A stretch of 64,000 bases of DNA, taken from positions 1 to 64,000 of IMG/VR virus record IMGVR_UViG_3300046355_000213, one strand, 5' to 3'. Shown here piece after piece: positions 31,033 to 39,057 of this stretch (positions are counted from its first letter, which is position 1; each line of letters starts with the position of its first letter). The notes beneath the pieces are model-generated. The model was not told the DNA's origin. It saw only the letters and a list, made by a program, of their open reading frames with translations, and ran no database searches. The stretch is from a virus. The position numbers were made by a program, and so were the translations under genes.

Positions 31033-31501
31033 CAAGCAAGACCACTGGTATTACTCACCAGTAGGATATGTCACAGACATTTCCCAACTATTAAACTACG
31101 AGAACCTGGAAGGGTTTGTCTACTGTATCACCAATTTAAAAACAGGTGCTTTCTACATAGGGAAAAAGTCCCTGTATAGTAACATCAAAAAAAGGATTGG
31201 CGTACGGGAGAAAGCCCTGACTAAAACCCGTAAGACATTCCAGAGACTCAGAAAAGAGTCTGACTGGAAAAAGTACTATGGCTCCAACAAAGACCTGCAG
31301 GCTCATGTAAAAGAGCTGGGCCCTGGAGAGTTTCATAGAGAAATCCTGGAGCTGTGCTGCACCAAAAAGTATTTATCCTATTGTGAGTTTGCCTGGCAAA
31401 TTAAAAAGGATGTACTGAAGATGCCACACTCTTACAACGGCAATATCCTGGGCCGCTATTATTCACGCGACATGGAAAATTGCATAACCAACACAAAGTA
31501 A
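31019..31501 (+). CDS. GIY-YIG-like endonuclease (Seg-type)
   Basis: 160 residues with GFVYCITNLKTGAFYIGKK, the GIY-YIG signature variant (FVY ... FYIG), then SDWKKYYGSNKDLQ, ... GPGEFHREILELC and a CEFAWQI Glu segment. The order is that of the Seg-type phage putative endonucleases. Overlaps the primase by 14 bases. It may be a homing-type or a repair/host-DNA nuclease; being an in-frame member of the operon it is unlikely to be a mobile intruder. Confidence 0.75.
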   Translation: MLKTSKQDHWYYSPVGYVTDISQLLNYENLEGFVYCITNLKTGAFYIGKKSLYSNIKKRIGVREKALTKTRKTFQRLRKESDWKKYYGSNKDLQAHVKELGPGEFHREILELCCTKKYLSYCEFAWQIKKDVLKMPHSYNGNILGRYYSRDMENCITNTK

Positions 31502-31503
31502 CT

Positions 31504-31875
31504 ATGGGAGATTTACACCAAAGTGTTATGGGACAGAAGCTGATACAGCACACTATCCCGGAGATCCACTTCCAGCTCAAGCGAATAGCTGATACCCTGG
31601 ACATCCTTGTTAAGAGGGAATATGAGAAGAAAGCCAAAGTCATCAATGTACTACATGGTATCCGGATGGTTAAAGTCAAGCCGGGAGAATACCTGATGGA
31701 CTACATGGGGGACCAGTGGCGCGTATACCGCGAGCAGATCTCGTATATGTACTGGTGGTACGGGGAAAAAGTTGGGGACAACAGTGCCAAAGCTTTTAAG
31801 TCAGACACTAAGAATGAAGTACTGCAGAAGATCAAGATCAGCTACAACTTACCCAGTAAAAATGTAGAGTTATGA
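31504..31875 (+). CDS. Hypothetical protein (123 aa)
   Basis: Start at ATG 31504, two bases after the previous stop. Helical N-terminus followed by an aromatic region (YLMDYMGDQWRVYREQISYMYWWYG). No recognised family. ATGA-coupled to the next gene. Confidence 0.55.
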   Translation: MGDLHQSVMGQKLIQHTIPEIHFQLKRIADTLDILVKREYEKKAKVINVLHGIRMVKVKPGEYLMDYMGDQWRVYREQISYMYWWYGEKVGDNSAKAFKSDTKNEVLQKIKISYNLPSKNVEL

Positions 31876-32096
31876 GCAAAATGAGTCAGGCTGCTGCTGC
31901 CCTTGACGAAGAAGTGGGCATAGCAGATTTACAAAAAGCACAAGCATCCACCAAGGATGCCTATGAATTTTTAGAAAGACTGGAAGCACACACCTGGTGC
32001 CGTAAGACACAAGGTGAAATCCAGGCTTACCTGCGGGCAGTAAACTACTGGCCTGCATTAAATGAAGACAAGACAGTTAAGGACGCGGAGCTATAA
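31872..32096 (+). CDS. Small helical protein (74 aa)
   Basis: Ala- and Glu-rich helical protein (SKMSQAAAALDEEVGIADL, STKDAYEFLERLEAH). No motif recognised. Coupled by ATGA to the upstream gene and 21 bases from the exonuclease. Confidence 0.5.
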   Translation: MSKMSQAAAALDEEVGIADLQKAQASTKDAYEFLERLEAHTWCRKTQGEIQAYLRAVNYWPALNEDKTVKDAEL

Positions 32097-32117
32097 GCTC
32101 CCACTAAAAGCAAAATA

Positions 32118-33170
32118 ATGATGGACTTATTATCAACCAGAACTCATGAGGATGCCTTAGATGCATTCTACTCCAAGCCGTTCCAGTTTAGCTACAGCAG
32201 TTTAAACAAACTATTGTGGAACCCTGCGGCATTTTACCAAATGTATGTACTCGGCTTAAGAGAAGAGATGACAGAATCCTATATTGTTCAGGGTAAGGTC
32301 ATCCATACTTTACTTTTAGAGCCGGAGAAGTTTGATGACCAGTACATAGTGTCCCCTTCTAAGTTGCCTTCAGACAATGTAAAAGTTATCATTGACCGGG
32401 TGTTCTCTCATCACACAGAGCTGGCTGCTCAAGGTGATAAGCGTGATATGCTGGGACAGTTTGCCCCTGCTATCATAGACATCATGGCCGACATGAACTT
32501 CTACCAGAATTTGACAGATGATAAGAAGACCGGTGTTACTGGTGATCAGAAGCGGTTGGAGAAAGTGATCACTGAGGAGTCTATCCTGTACTGGTCCTTT
32601 TTAAGAAGCCGCACTGGCAAGACCCTGGTAGCTTATGACCAGGTAGAGTACTGCAGAAATGCCGTAGAGATTATCAAAACCAACCAGGAGGTGTGTGACC
32701 TGCTTGGCTACGGCACGACAAGCTTTGACTTAAAAGATATCCACAACGAACAGTATATGGAAATCAAGCGATTACCTAACAGACCTTTTGGTCTAAAGGG
32801 TATCCTTGACAATCTGGTAGTTGACCATGAGGCAAAAATCATTTATATTAATGATGTAAAGACTACCTCCAAAGACCTGGTCAACTTCCCGGATAGCATA
32901 GACACGTTCAACTACTGGTTACAGGCTGCCATTTATTATACCATGGTGTGCACAGAGTACAAAGGACTGTTGACTGACGGCTACACGGTAGAGTTCAGGT
33001 TTATTGCCATTGACCGGATGTTCCAAACCTATGCCTTCCCTGTCAGTATTGACACTATGACCAAGTGGGTAGAAAAATTATTCCAAGAATTAGACAAGGC
33101 TCACTGGCATTATGAAAACAGAGCTTATGGCTTGCCGTATGCCCTGGACAATAAGCTGGTAGTCTTATAG
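32118..33170 (+). CDS. PD-(D/E)XK exonuclease, RecE/Cas4-like
   Basis: 350 residues. Nuclease core: GKVIHTLL (G59-x2-H63-type opening), G229-I-L-D231, IINDVKTT with D246 and K248 (the D-x-K of PD-(D/E)XK), and YWLQAAIYY with Q269. This set defines the RecB/RecE/lambda-exo-like superfamily of dsDNA exonucleases, which leave 3' overhangs for annealing proteins. Together with Sak4 and SSB it forms a recombination set. Ends in TAG. Confidence 0.8.
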   Translation: MMDLLSTRTHEDALDAFYSKPFQFSYSSLNKLLWNPAAFYQMYVLGLREEMTESYIVQGKVIHTLLLEPEKFDDQYIVSPSKLPSDNVKVIIDRVFSHHTELAAQGDKRDMLGQFAPAIIDIMADMNFYQNLTDDKKTGVTGDQKRLEKVITEESILYWSFLRSRTGKTLVAYDQVEYCRNAVEIIKTNQEVCDLLGYGTTSFDLKDIHNEQYMEIKRLPNRPFGLKGILDNLVVDHEAKIIYINDVKTTSKDLVNFPDSIDTFNYWLQAAIYYTMVCTEYKGLLTDGYTVEFRFIAIDRMFQTYAFPVSIDTMTKWVEKLFQELDKAHWHYENRAYGLPYALDNKLVVL

Positions 33171-33181
33171 ACACACAGCAG

Positions 33182-33745
33182 ATGATAACAGCAATATATG
33201 CTAAATACTTTCAGAAGTCCAAGACTTTTCTATACCCTTTCCTAAGTATCCCTAAGAATGCTCCATACGCTCCTGCCGGGGTGTATGTGAGCTGGGAAGG
33301 TGTGTTCACTGCCCAGGACAAAAAGCTCATAGTCGTATTCAAGCACCCGGATGACCTGGAGTTCCAGGACTTCCTCATCACTTACCTGTACAACAATCCC
33401 CTGTTTTTAGAGGAAAGGTCTACAAGTAATGAAGAGCGTGTGTTTGTATTTAACCTGGCGGCTTATGGCCCGGACCATGAACATTTCCTACAGGGAAGGT
33501 ACTCACAATTCAGTAACAAGAGTAAGAAGATCATACGCAACTACTTTGGTGAAACCTCCCAAGAATACAGGTTTATAGACACTTATCTGTACCCTGACCG
33601 GTACTTTGAGCTGTATGCAAAGCTGTTGAATGTGGATATGGTTTTACTGGAAGTGGTGGGCGAGCTATGTGATAAGTACAATCCTGTAGAAGAAGAGTTA
33701 AAAATTATTGTAGAAGATTTGGAGGTCTCCAAAAAAGCTCTTTAA
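33182..33745 (+). CDS. Hypothetical protein (187 aa)
   Basis: Aromatic-rich alpha/beta protein (IYAKYFQKSKTFLYPF, YVSWEG, YLYPDRYFELYAKLL). No recognised family. Follows the exonuclease by 11 bases. Confidence 0.6.
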   Translation: MITAIYAKYFQKSKTFLYPFLSIPKNAPYAPAGVYVSWEGVFTAQDKKLIVVFKHPDDLEFQDFLITYLYNNPLFLEERSTSNEERVFVFNLAAYGPDHEHFLQGRYSQFSNKSKKIIRNYFGETSQEYRFIDTYLYPDRYFELYAKLLNVDMVLLEVVGELCDKYNPVEEELKIIVEDLEVSKKAL

Positions 33746-33746
33746 T

Positions 33747-33755
33747 TTGTAGAAG
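33747..33755 (+). promoter_or_regulatory. Single TTGTAGAAG site
   Basis: One copy of the recurring repeat in the 34-base gap before 33780. Two further copies (33684 variant and 33708) fall within the end of the previous gene. Confidence 0.35.
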
Positions 33756-33779
33756 TTTCACTAAACCAAAACCGTCCCT

Positions 33780-34178
33780 ATGACAAAGTCCATGTTGTTG
33801 ATTACCTCCAAGTGGGGAGACAATCAAACATTCAAAATGATACCGGTTACACCAGAAGCACCTTTCAATGAGGTGATCTTTGACCCGGAGCAGAAAGTAT
33901 TAGCCATTGTAGGCAAAGAGAAGAAGCAGACTTTCCACATGCTGCCAAAGTTAGATGACACTGGCCGCTTGATGCCTTTAAAAAACAAGCGTGTTGACGG
34001 TAAGGACTATGCAGAAGAGAGAAGATTGGTTGAGACCTATTATGAGTACTTCATTGAAGACCAGCAAGAGATCACAGACTTCATCAAACACTTCGCACTA
34101 AACGCCGGTTCATTTGACTTTGGTCAGTATGTAACTGAAGCATTTACTGCCCCTATCGAAAGCCCAGTAACAATGTAA
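33780..34178 (+). CDS. Hypothetical protein (132 aa)
   Basis: Beta-rich N-terminus (MLLITSKWGDNQTFKMIPV, KVLAIVGKEKKQTFHML) and a helical C-terminal half (RRLVETYYEYFIEDQQEIT). Flanked by a TTGTAGA site upstream and a terminator downstream, so it could be made from its own strong transcript. Confidence 0.6.
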   Translation: MTKSMLLITSKWGDNQTFKMIPVTPEAPFNEVIFDPEQKVLAIVGKEKKQTFHMLPKLDDTGRLMPLKNKRVDGKDYAEERRLVETYYEYFIEDQQEITDFIKHFALNAGSFDFGQYVTEAFTAPIESPVTM

Positions 34179-34195
34179 TTAAGCATTGTACAATT

Positions 34196-34225
34196 AAAGG
34201 GGAGTTTAATAGCTCCCTTTTTTTT
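34196..34225 (+). terminator. Rho-independent terminator
   Basis: Stem AAAGGGGAG (34196-34204) / CTCCCTTTT (34213-34221), one G-T pair, 8-base loop, continuing into an 8-base T-run. It stands 44 bases before the polymerase start. Confidence 0.85.
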
Positions 34226-34268
34226 GTACTCATACTACGACAATCAAGACAATTTTAAACCAAAGGAC

Positions 34269-36242
34269 ATGTTCAAGGTATACACAACCAACACTGATCT
34301 TGCTCCCAGCAAGTTGTATACTTCCTGCTCAAAAGATGAACTCCTAAACTTCCTGCAGACTGCAGACACCTTGTGCATTGACACAGAGACTACCGGCTTT
34401 GATCCCCACCAGGAAAAAATGCTGTGTATCCAGCTGGGCAATAAGAACGAGCAGTATGTTATAGACACCAGAGGTCTGAACGTACTCTTTCTAAAGCCTT
34501 ACCTGGAAAATGCGCTGTTGATAGGCCAGAACCTAAAGTTTGACCTGAAGTTTTTGTATAAGCAAGGCATACACCCACGTAAGATCTATGACACTTTCGT
34601 AGCAGAAAAGGTCCTTAACTGTGGAGATAACCTTGTACGGGCAGGTTTAGATGCACTAGCGGAAAGATACTGTGGTGTTACCCTGGATAAGACAATAAGA
34701 ACCAACATTAAAAAGGAGGGACTGTCTGAGCGGGTGCTTCAGTATGCCGCAGATGACATCAAATACTTAGAAGACATCCGGGAAAAACAATTATTATCTC
34801 TCAGAGACAAGGACTTAATTGGTGCCCTCAATATTGAGAACAAGTTTACCCCTGCTCTGGCTTACATAGAGTACTGTGGGTTTAAACTGGACCGCAACAA
34901 ATGGCGGCTCAAAATGGAAAAGGACCAACAAAGACTGGAAGACTGCCTGGCTAAGCTCAATGATTGGGTCATGAGTAATGAACTTACTGATTTCATAGAC
35001 GCTCAGCTAGATATGTTTCAGGCGGTGGGATGCAGTGTCAACTGGTCCAGCTCCATGCAAGTGATTAACCTCTTTGAGTCATTGGGTATTGACTGCACAG
35101 TGGTAGAAAAAGGGGTGACTAAGAAGTCTGTGGAGGCATCTGTGATAGGTAAACACAGCCATGAACTGGTAAAGCTTTACCTGGCCTATAAGAAGGCTGA
35201 GAAAGTAACCAGCACCTATGGCAAGAACTTCCTGGCACAGATCAACCCTGCAACTCAAAGGCTGCACACCAACTTCAGACAGATCCTGGACACAGGTAGA
35301 ATATCCTCCGGAGGTAAAGACAAAAATACCGGGGAGGCTTATATCAATTTCCAGAACATTCCCTCTGATGCAGAGACCCGCAGCTGCTTTGTAGCAGAAC
35401 CAGGCAACACCCTTATTATCTCTGACTACTCTGGTCAGGAACAAATTGTACTGGCTAACAGAGCCCAAGATGATAATCTATTAGCTTTTTATGACAATGG
35501 CCTGGCAGATATGCACAGCTTTGTAGCTTCCAAGATGTACCCTGAACTAGAGGGACTCACTTTGGATGAAGTCAAAGACAAGCATAAGTCTAAAAGACAG
35601 GCAGCTAAGTCTGCGGGTTTTGCCATTAACTACGGCGGTCAAGGTATCACCATTGCAGACAACCTGGGTATTACCCTGGAAGAAGGCAACAAGATCTATG
35701 ACGCGTACTTCCAGGCATTTCCTGGACTGAGAAGATACTTTGACACAGTTAAGCAAAGTGGCCTTGAGTCAGGTTATATCCTTATCAATGATGTGACCCG
35801 CAGAAAGAGCTTTCTTCCATTTTTTCCTGAGTACAAAAGACTCGAGCAGGAGATGGACAGGAACTTCTGGACACGCTACAGGGAAGCTAAGACTAAACAG
35901 AGTTATGATTATCCTGAACTAAAGGATAAGGTATCCAAGTACTTCATGTACAAAGGAGACATAGAGCGCAAATCCCTGAACTTCCCCATCCAAGGCACCT
36001 CAGCTGAGATCACCAAGATCAGCTGCGTGTACATCTTTAACTACATCATTGAGCATAACCTCTTTGGCGCAGTGAAGTTTGTCAACACCGTGCATGATGA
36101 GAACGTACTGGAGTGTCCGCTCGAAATGAAAGACGAGATAGCAAAGATGGTTGAAGACGCCATGTGCAAAGCAGGTGAGATCTTCTGTAAAAGGGTCCCA
36201 CTAAAAGCGGAGCCTGAGCTATCAACTTATTGGAAAAAGTAA
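34269..36242 (+). CDS. DNA polymerase, family A, with 3'-5' exonuclease
   Basis: 657 residues. The exonuclease domain starts with D38-T-E40-T-T-G, followed by QNLKFDLKFL and YAADDIKYL (Exo II/III-type). The polymerase domain has motif A SDYSGQEQIVLA (D386), motif B KRQAAKSAGFAINYGGQG (K442) and motif C VHDENVLE (H609-D-E). There is no 5'-3' exonuclease. Motif A departs from the usual DYSQIELR. Start set at ATG 34269; the upstream in-frame TTG at 34224 lies in the terminator. Replicative polymerase of the phage. Confidence 0.93.
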   Translation: MFKVYTTNTDLAPSKLYTSCSKDELLNFLQTADTLCIDTETTGFDPHQEKMLCIQLGNKNEQYVIDTRGLNVLFLKPYLENALLIGQNLKFDLKFLYKQGIHPRKIYDTFVAEKVLNCGDNLVRAGLDALAERYCGVTLDKTIRTNIKKEGLSERVLQYAADDIKYLEDIREKQLLSLRDKDLIGALNIENKFTPALAYIEYCGFKLDRNKWRLKMEKDQQRLEDCLAKLNDWVMSNELTDFIDAQLDMFQAVGCSVNWSSSMQVINLFESLGIDCTVVEKGVTKKSVEASVIGKHSHELVKLYLAYKKAEKVTSTYGKNFLAQINPATQRLHTNFRQILDTGRISSGGKDKNTGEAYINFQNIPSDAETRSCFVAEPGNTLIISDYSGQEQIVLANRAQDDNLLAFYDNGLADMHSFVASKMYPELEGLTLDEVKDKHKSKRQAAKSAGFAINYGGQGITIADNLGITLEEGNKIYDAYFQAFPGLRRYFDTVKQSGLESGYILINDVTRRKSFLPFFPEYKRLEQEMDRNFWTRYREAKTKQSYDYPELKDKVSKYFMYKGDIERKSLNFPIQGTSAEITKISCVYIFNYIIEHNLFGAVKFVNTVHDENVLECPLEMKDEIAKMVEDAMCKAGEIFCKRVPLKAEPELSTYWKK

Positions 36243-36255
36243 AAACCAAATACAC

Positions 36256-37059
36256 ATGCCAGCAAAAACAAGATATGCGAGCAAAGGAGAGGTAGCCAGT
36301 GCAAGGCTACCACAATATGACAAGACTTATACGGTAATCCCTCACAGCTCTGTAATAGACCAAACCTATGCAGAGTTACAAAAGAGTGGGTTCCGTATCA
36401 AGAATGAAAAGTACAAGGAAGCAAGAGGCTGTAATATCGTACAAGGCATCTATCACCTGGAACATGGTGATGATCCGGATATGGGCCTCATGTTTGCCTG
36501 GACAAACTCTTATGATAAGTCCATGCGTTTTAAGTGTGCCGTAGGTGCACACGTATACGTATGTGACAATGGTGTGATGTCGGGTGACATGTCCACTTGG
36601 GCACGTAAACACACCGGTACAGCGGATCAGGAAATGAATGAGACGGTGTCTCACCAGATCCGCAATGCTACCTCATACTACAGTAAACTCATTCAACAGA
36701 AGAATGAGATTAAGAACATTGGACTGACAAAGTCTGAGCAGGGAGAAATCATTGGCAAGCTCTTTATTGAGCATGAGGTGCTTACCCTGACGCAGCTTGG
36801 CATCGTACAAAGAGAGTTGGGTAAACCTTCTCATAACTACGGTGTAGGTCAGGACAGTGCATGGGCCCTGTATAACCACGTGACCATTGCACTGAAAGAG
36901 TCTCACCCGTTGAGCTTTATATCAGACCACGAGACTGTACACAAAGTATTTGTTGATACACTGTTGCATACCCTGGTAAAACCGGCTGTATTGCAACAGG
37001 TCTATGAGCATATAGAAGAACCTGTGTACAGTGCGGATCCATCTGTTGTTTATTTATAA
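36256..37059 (+). CDS. DUF932-like protein
   Basis: 267 residues with the pattern TYTVIPHSSVIDQTYAEL, MGLMFAWTNSYDKSMRF, GAHVYVCDNGVMSGD and a helical second half. This is the shape of the phage/plasmid DUF932 family, whose N-terminal part carries the conserved W-N-S-D and C-x-N-G segments. Function unknown; often found near replication genes. Confidence 0.7.
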   Translation: MPAKTRYASKGEVASARLPQYDKTYTVIPHSSVIDQTYAELQKSGFRIKNEKYKEARGCNIVQGIYHLEHGDDPDMGLMFAWTNSYDKSMRFKCAVGAHVYVCDNGVMSGDMSTWARKHTGTADQEMNETVSHQIRNATSYYSKLIQQKNEIKNIGLTKSEQGEIIGKLFIEHEVLTLTQLGIVQRELGKPSHNYGVGQDSAWALYNHVTIALKESHPLSFISDHETVHKVFVDTLLHTLVKPAVLQQVYEHIEEPVYSADPSVVYL

Positions 37060-37062
37060 ACT

Positions 37063-37488
37063 ATGACACAATACGTATCCTTTGATTTTGATGGTACGCT
37101 AGCTTTGCCCCATGTCCAGGAGTTTGCAAAAGAGCTCCTGGACCAAGGCATTCAAGTGCGCGTGACCACCACCCGCTATGATGAAATGCACTGCCACAAG
37201 TATGGCTACCGCTGGCCCCCAGTGTTAGATGACTTGTGGGAAGTTGTAGACCGGTTGGGTATCCCCAAACACCATGTACACTTTACCAATATGCAATGGA
37301 AGAGTAAGTACTTGCTAGGGACCAACTTCATATTCCACCTTGATGATAATGAGGAGGAGTTTCACCATGCCCGTTATGACTCTGTCAAGGTACCCATGAT
37401 ACAGGTCAATGGTGGAGGCTGGAAAGCCAAATGTTTAAAGCTAATCTATAATCACGTTAACAATATCCCCAATGAAAGTACTATTTAA
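37063..37488 (+). CDS. HAD-superfamily phosphatase-like protein
   Basis: 141 residues: motif I FDFDGTL (D8, D10), motif II TTTR near residue 55, an invariant-type Lys (WKSKYL) and motif IV HLDDNEEE. Short and capless, like HAD hydrolases of phages that act on nucleotides or polynucleotide ends. Overlaps the dUTPase start by 17 bases. Confidence 0.75.
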   Translation: MTQYVSFDFDGTLALPHVQEFAKELLDQGIQVRVTTTRYDEMHCHKYGYRWPPVLDDLWEVVDRLGIPKHHVHFTNMQWKSKYLLGTNFIFHLDDNEEEFHHARYDSVKVPMIQVNGGGWKAKCLKLIYNHVNNIPNESTI

Positions 37489-37903
37489 AAAACTAGTAAG
37501 TGAGGCTGTGATGCCTAAGTTTAGCAAACCAGGTGATGCCGGAGCAGATCTTGTAGCTACATCAGTTGACGCATCTAGTAGAGAAGGCCAAATAGTATAT
37601 GGTACAGGATTAGCTGTAGAGATACCAGAGGGGATGGTAGGTCTTGTGTTTCCTCGTTCTTCTATTCGTAACTATGATTTAGTCATGAGCAACTCTGTTG
37701 GTGTAATTGACAGTGGATATCGTGGAGAAATTATGGCTACATTTAACTTAAAGAATCCATGGTCGCCTGATGATGTTTACAAAGTGGGTGATCGTATTGC
37801 TCAGTTGATTATCATGCCTGTACCATTGATACAGTATAAGGAAGTGGATGAGTTATCAGAAACTCAAAGAGGTACAGGCGGGCACGGATCCTCAGGAGTT
37901 TAA
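37472..37903 (+). CDS. dut: dUTP pyrophosphatase
   Basis: 143 residues with all five trimeric dUTPase motifs: AGADL (23-27), PRSSIRN (61-67), GVIDSGYRGEI (77-87, catalytic D80), RIAQLII (108-114) and the C-terminal RGTGGHGSSG (133-142). Hydrolyses dUTP to dUMP and pyrophosphate, limiting uracil incorporation and feeding dTMP synthesis. Pairs functionally with UDG at 13132. Confidence 0.95.
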   Translation: MKVLFKKLVSEAVMPKFSKPGDAGADLVATSVDASSREGQIVYGTGLAVEIPEGMVGLVFPRSSIRNYDLVMSNSVGVIDSGYRGEIMATFNLKNPWSPDDVYKVGDRIAQLIIMPVPLIQYKEVDELSETQRGTGGHGSSGV

Positions 37904-37949
37904 AGACCCTAAATGTGGTTGTGAACAATTAGAACCTACCTGGCTTTAA
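37848..37949 (+). CDS. Possible small overlapping ORF (33 aa)
   Basis: In the +1 frame over the last 56 bases of the dUTPase gene an ATG opens MSYQKLKEVQAG...KCGCEQLEPTWL, which continues 46 bases past the dUTPase stop. The part beyond the stop has a protein-like composition including CGC. It could be a small accessory protein or a remnant of a deleted gene; there is no leader to support it. Confidence 0.3.
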   Translation: MSYQKLKEVQAGTDPQEFKDPKCGCEQLEPTWL

Positions 37950-38164
37950 ACACATCAGGAGAGACGTTTTACCAGGCGCTTAAGATTCATTTGCCAAACA
38001 GCCTACACTGATGGGTGATCTTGAATGTATAATGTCTTAAGTATGCTTAAACGAGGGTTCACAGGAAAGTCATTTCCTCTTATGGTAAATCAAGTGTTTT
38101 GCAGAGGGGAGAAGTTACGGTATCTCACTACCGTAACTTTTTTCTCTCATTAATTTAATAATCC
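37950..38164 (+). other. Intergenic leader or small-RNA candidate
   Basis: 215 bases without a convincing gene, in an operon otherwise packed. The 3' end carries a perfect terminator hairpin. No riboswitch class was recognised. It may be a small RNA made from a promoter within the dut end, or an attenuated leader for 38165. Confidence 0.35.
38113..38143 (+). terminator. Strong rho-independent terminator
   Basis: Perfect 10-bp stem AGTTACGGTA / TACCGTAACT around loop TCTCAC, followed by TTTTTT. It lies 22 bases before the next start codon. Confidence 0.9.
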
Positions 38165-38587
38165 ATGAATCCAGTAATAAACAATATTGATAACCCAGAG
38201 CCTCAGTTTATGCTTCATAATGAACTGATATACTGGTTGGAAAAAAACATGCAAGTCAACTTTAACCTCACCAGAGAAACACCTCCATATATTGTCTTAA
38301 AAGATGGAAGTGGTATAGACTCAGGTGCTGAGATGCTCACCGTATCTGCCTCTATCACAATCAATCAACAAGACGTAAACAATGGAGCTTGGCCTAAAAC
38401 CATCTGTTCATCTTCCCATAAGTTCCTGGCAGTTAAAAATGATAGGGTAATGTATGGAGGATCAACTGATAGAGAGGTGAAAATCTACAGTGACCTAAAT
38501 AGAATGGCTCAGTTGATAAACAAACAACAAGAAGAAATCCAACAATTAAGAGGCTTGATTCAAAGCAAGCAATATCCTATAACATGA
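38165..38587 (+). CDS. Hypothetical protein (140 aa)
   Basis: Beta-rich middle with a C-terminal coiled helix (MAQLINKQQEEIQQLRGLIQS). No recognised family. ATGA-coupled to the cyclic-phosphate receiver gene. Confidence 0.6.
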   Translation: MNPVINNIDNPEPQFMLHNELIYWLEKNMQVNFNLTRETPPYIVLKDGSGIDSGAEMLTVSASITINQQDVNNGAWPKTICSSSHKFLAVKNDRVMYGGSTDREVKIYSDLNRMAQLINKQQEEIQQLRGLIQSKQYPIT

Positions 38588-39057
38588 ATAACTCAGAAGA
38601 AACCCAATTACGTAAAGCACTCTACCTTGATGACGTGCGGACTCCTACTGATACCCTACCTGGTTATGAACCGTGGGTAGTAGTGCGTACGCATGAGCAG
38701 TTCACCGCATACATCAAAGAGCATGGCGTACCTGATTTTATCAGCTTTGACCATGACCTTGCACATGAACACATGCAAGACTACTATGACCAGGTGAAAA
38801 GCTACGGCTTCCAGACACCTTCTTACCACAACTTTAAAGAGCAGACAGGTCTTAGCTCTGCCATGTGGTTAATTGAACACTGTATAGAAAATGAAGTAGC
38901 CCCCAAACAGTGTGCTGTACACAGCCACAACCCGGTAGGTGCAAAGAACATACAGGAATGTATTAATAATTACAAAAAACACTTGGGCCTCCCACAGGAT
39001 TGTTACCTGGGTAGAGTGCCCTTTAAAATTGAGGAAATTAAACTTGAGAAAAAATGA
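38584..39057 (+). CDS. Cyclic-phosphate processing receiver-like protein
   Basis: 157 residues with the pattern ALYLDDVRTP (D16-D17), WVVVRTHEQFTAYI and PDFISFDHDLAHE (D56, H57, D58) followed by a helical tail with HSHNPVGAKNI. This is the cREC family, a receiver-like fold predicted (Iyer, Burroughs, Aravind and co-workers) to process cyclic phosphates on RNA or nucleotides. In a phage it may act in RNA end repair or against cyclic-nucleotide defence signals. ATGA-coupled to the dNMP kinase. Confidence 0.75.
   Translation: MNNSEETQLRKALYLDDVRTPTDTLPGYEPWVVVRTHEQFTAYIKEHGVPDFISFDHDLAHEHMQDYYDQVKSYGFQTPSYHNFKEQTGLSSAMWLIEHCIENEVAPKQCAVHSHNPVGAKNIQECINNYKKHLGLPQDCYLGRVPFKIEEIKLEKK

Noticed and set aside
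31019-31501. Homing endonuclease inserted as a mobile element
   Set aside because: The GIY-YIG gene overlaps its neighbours in normal operon fashion and no split gene or intron boundary is visible beside it.
34196-34225. T-rich start of the polymerase gene at 34224 (TTG)
   Set aside because: The TTG lies within the terminator T-tract; ATG 34269 is a cleaner start and keeps the exonuclease domain complete.
37848-37949. Frameshifted extension of dUTPase
   Set aside because: The dUTPase already ends after its fifth motif, so the +1 frame is not needed to complete it; it is listed only as a separate possible ORF.
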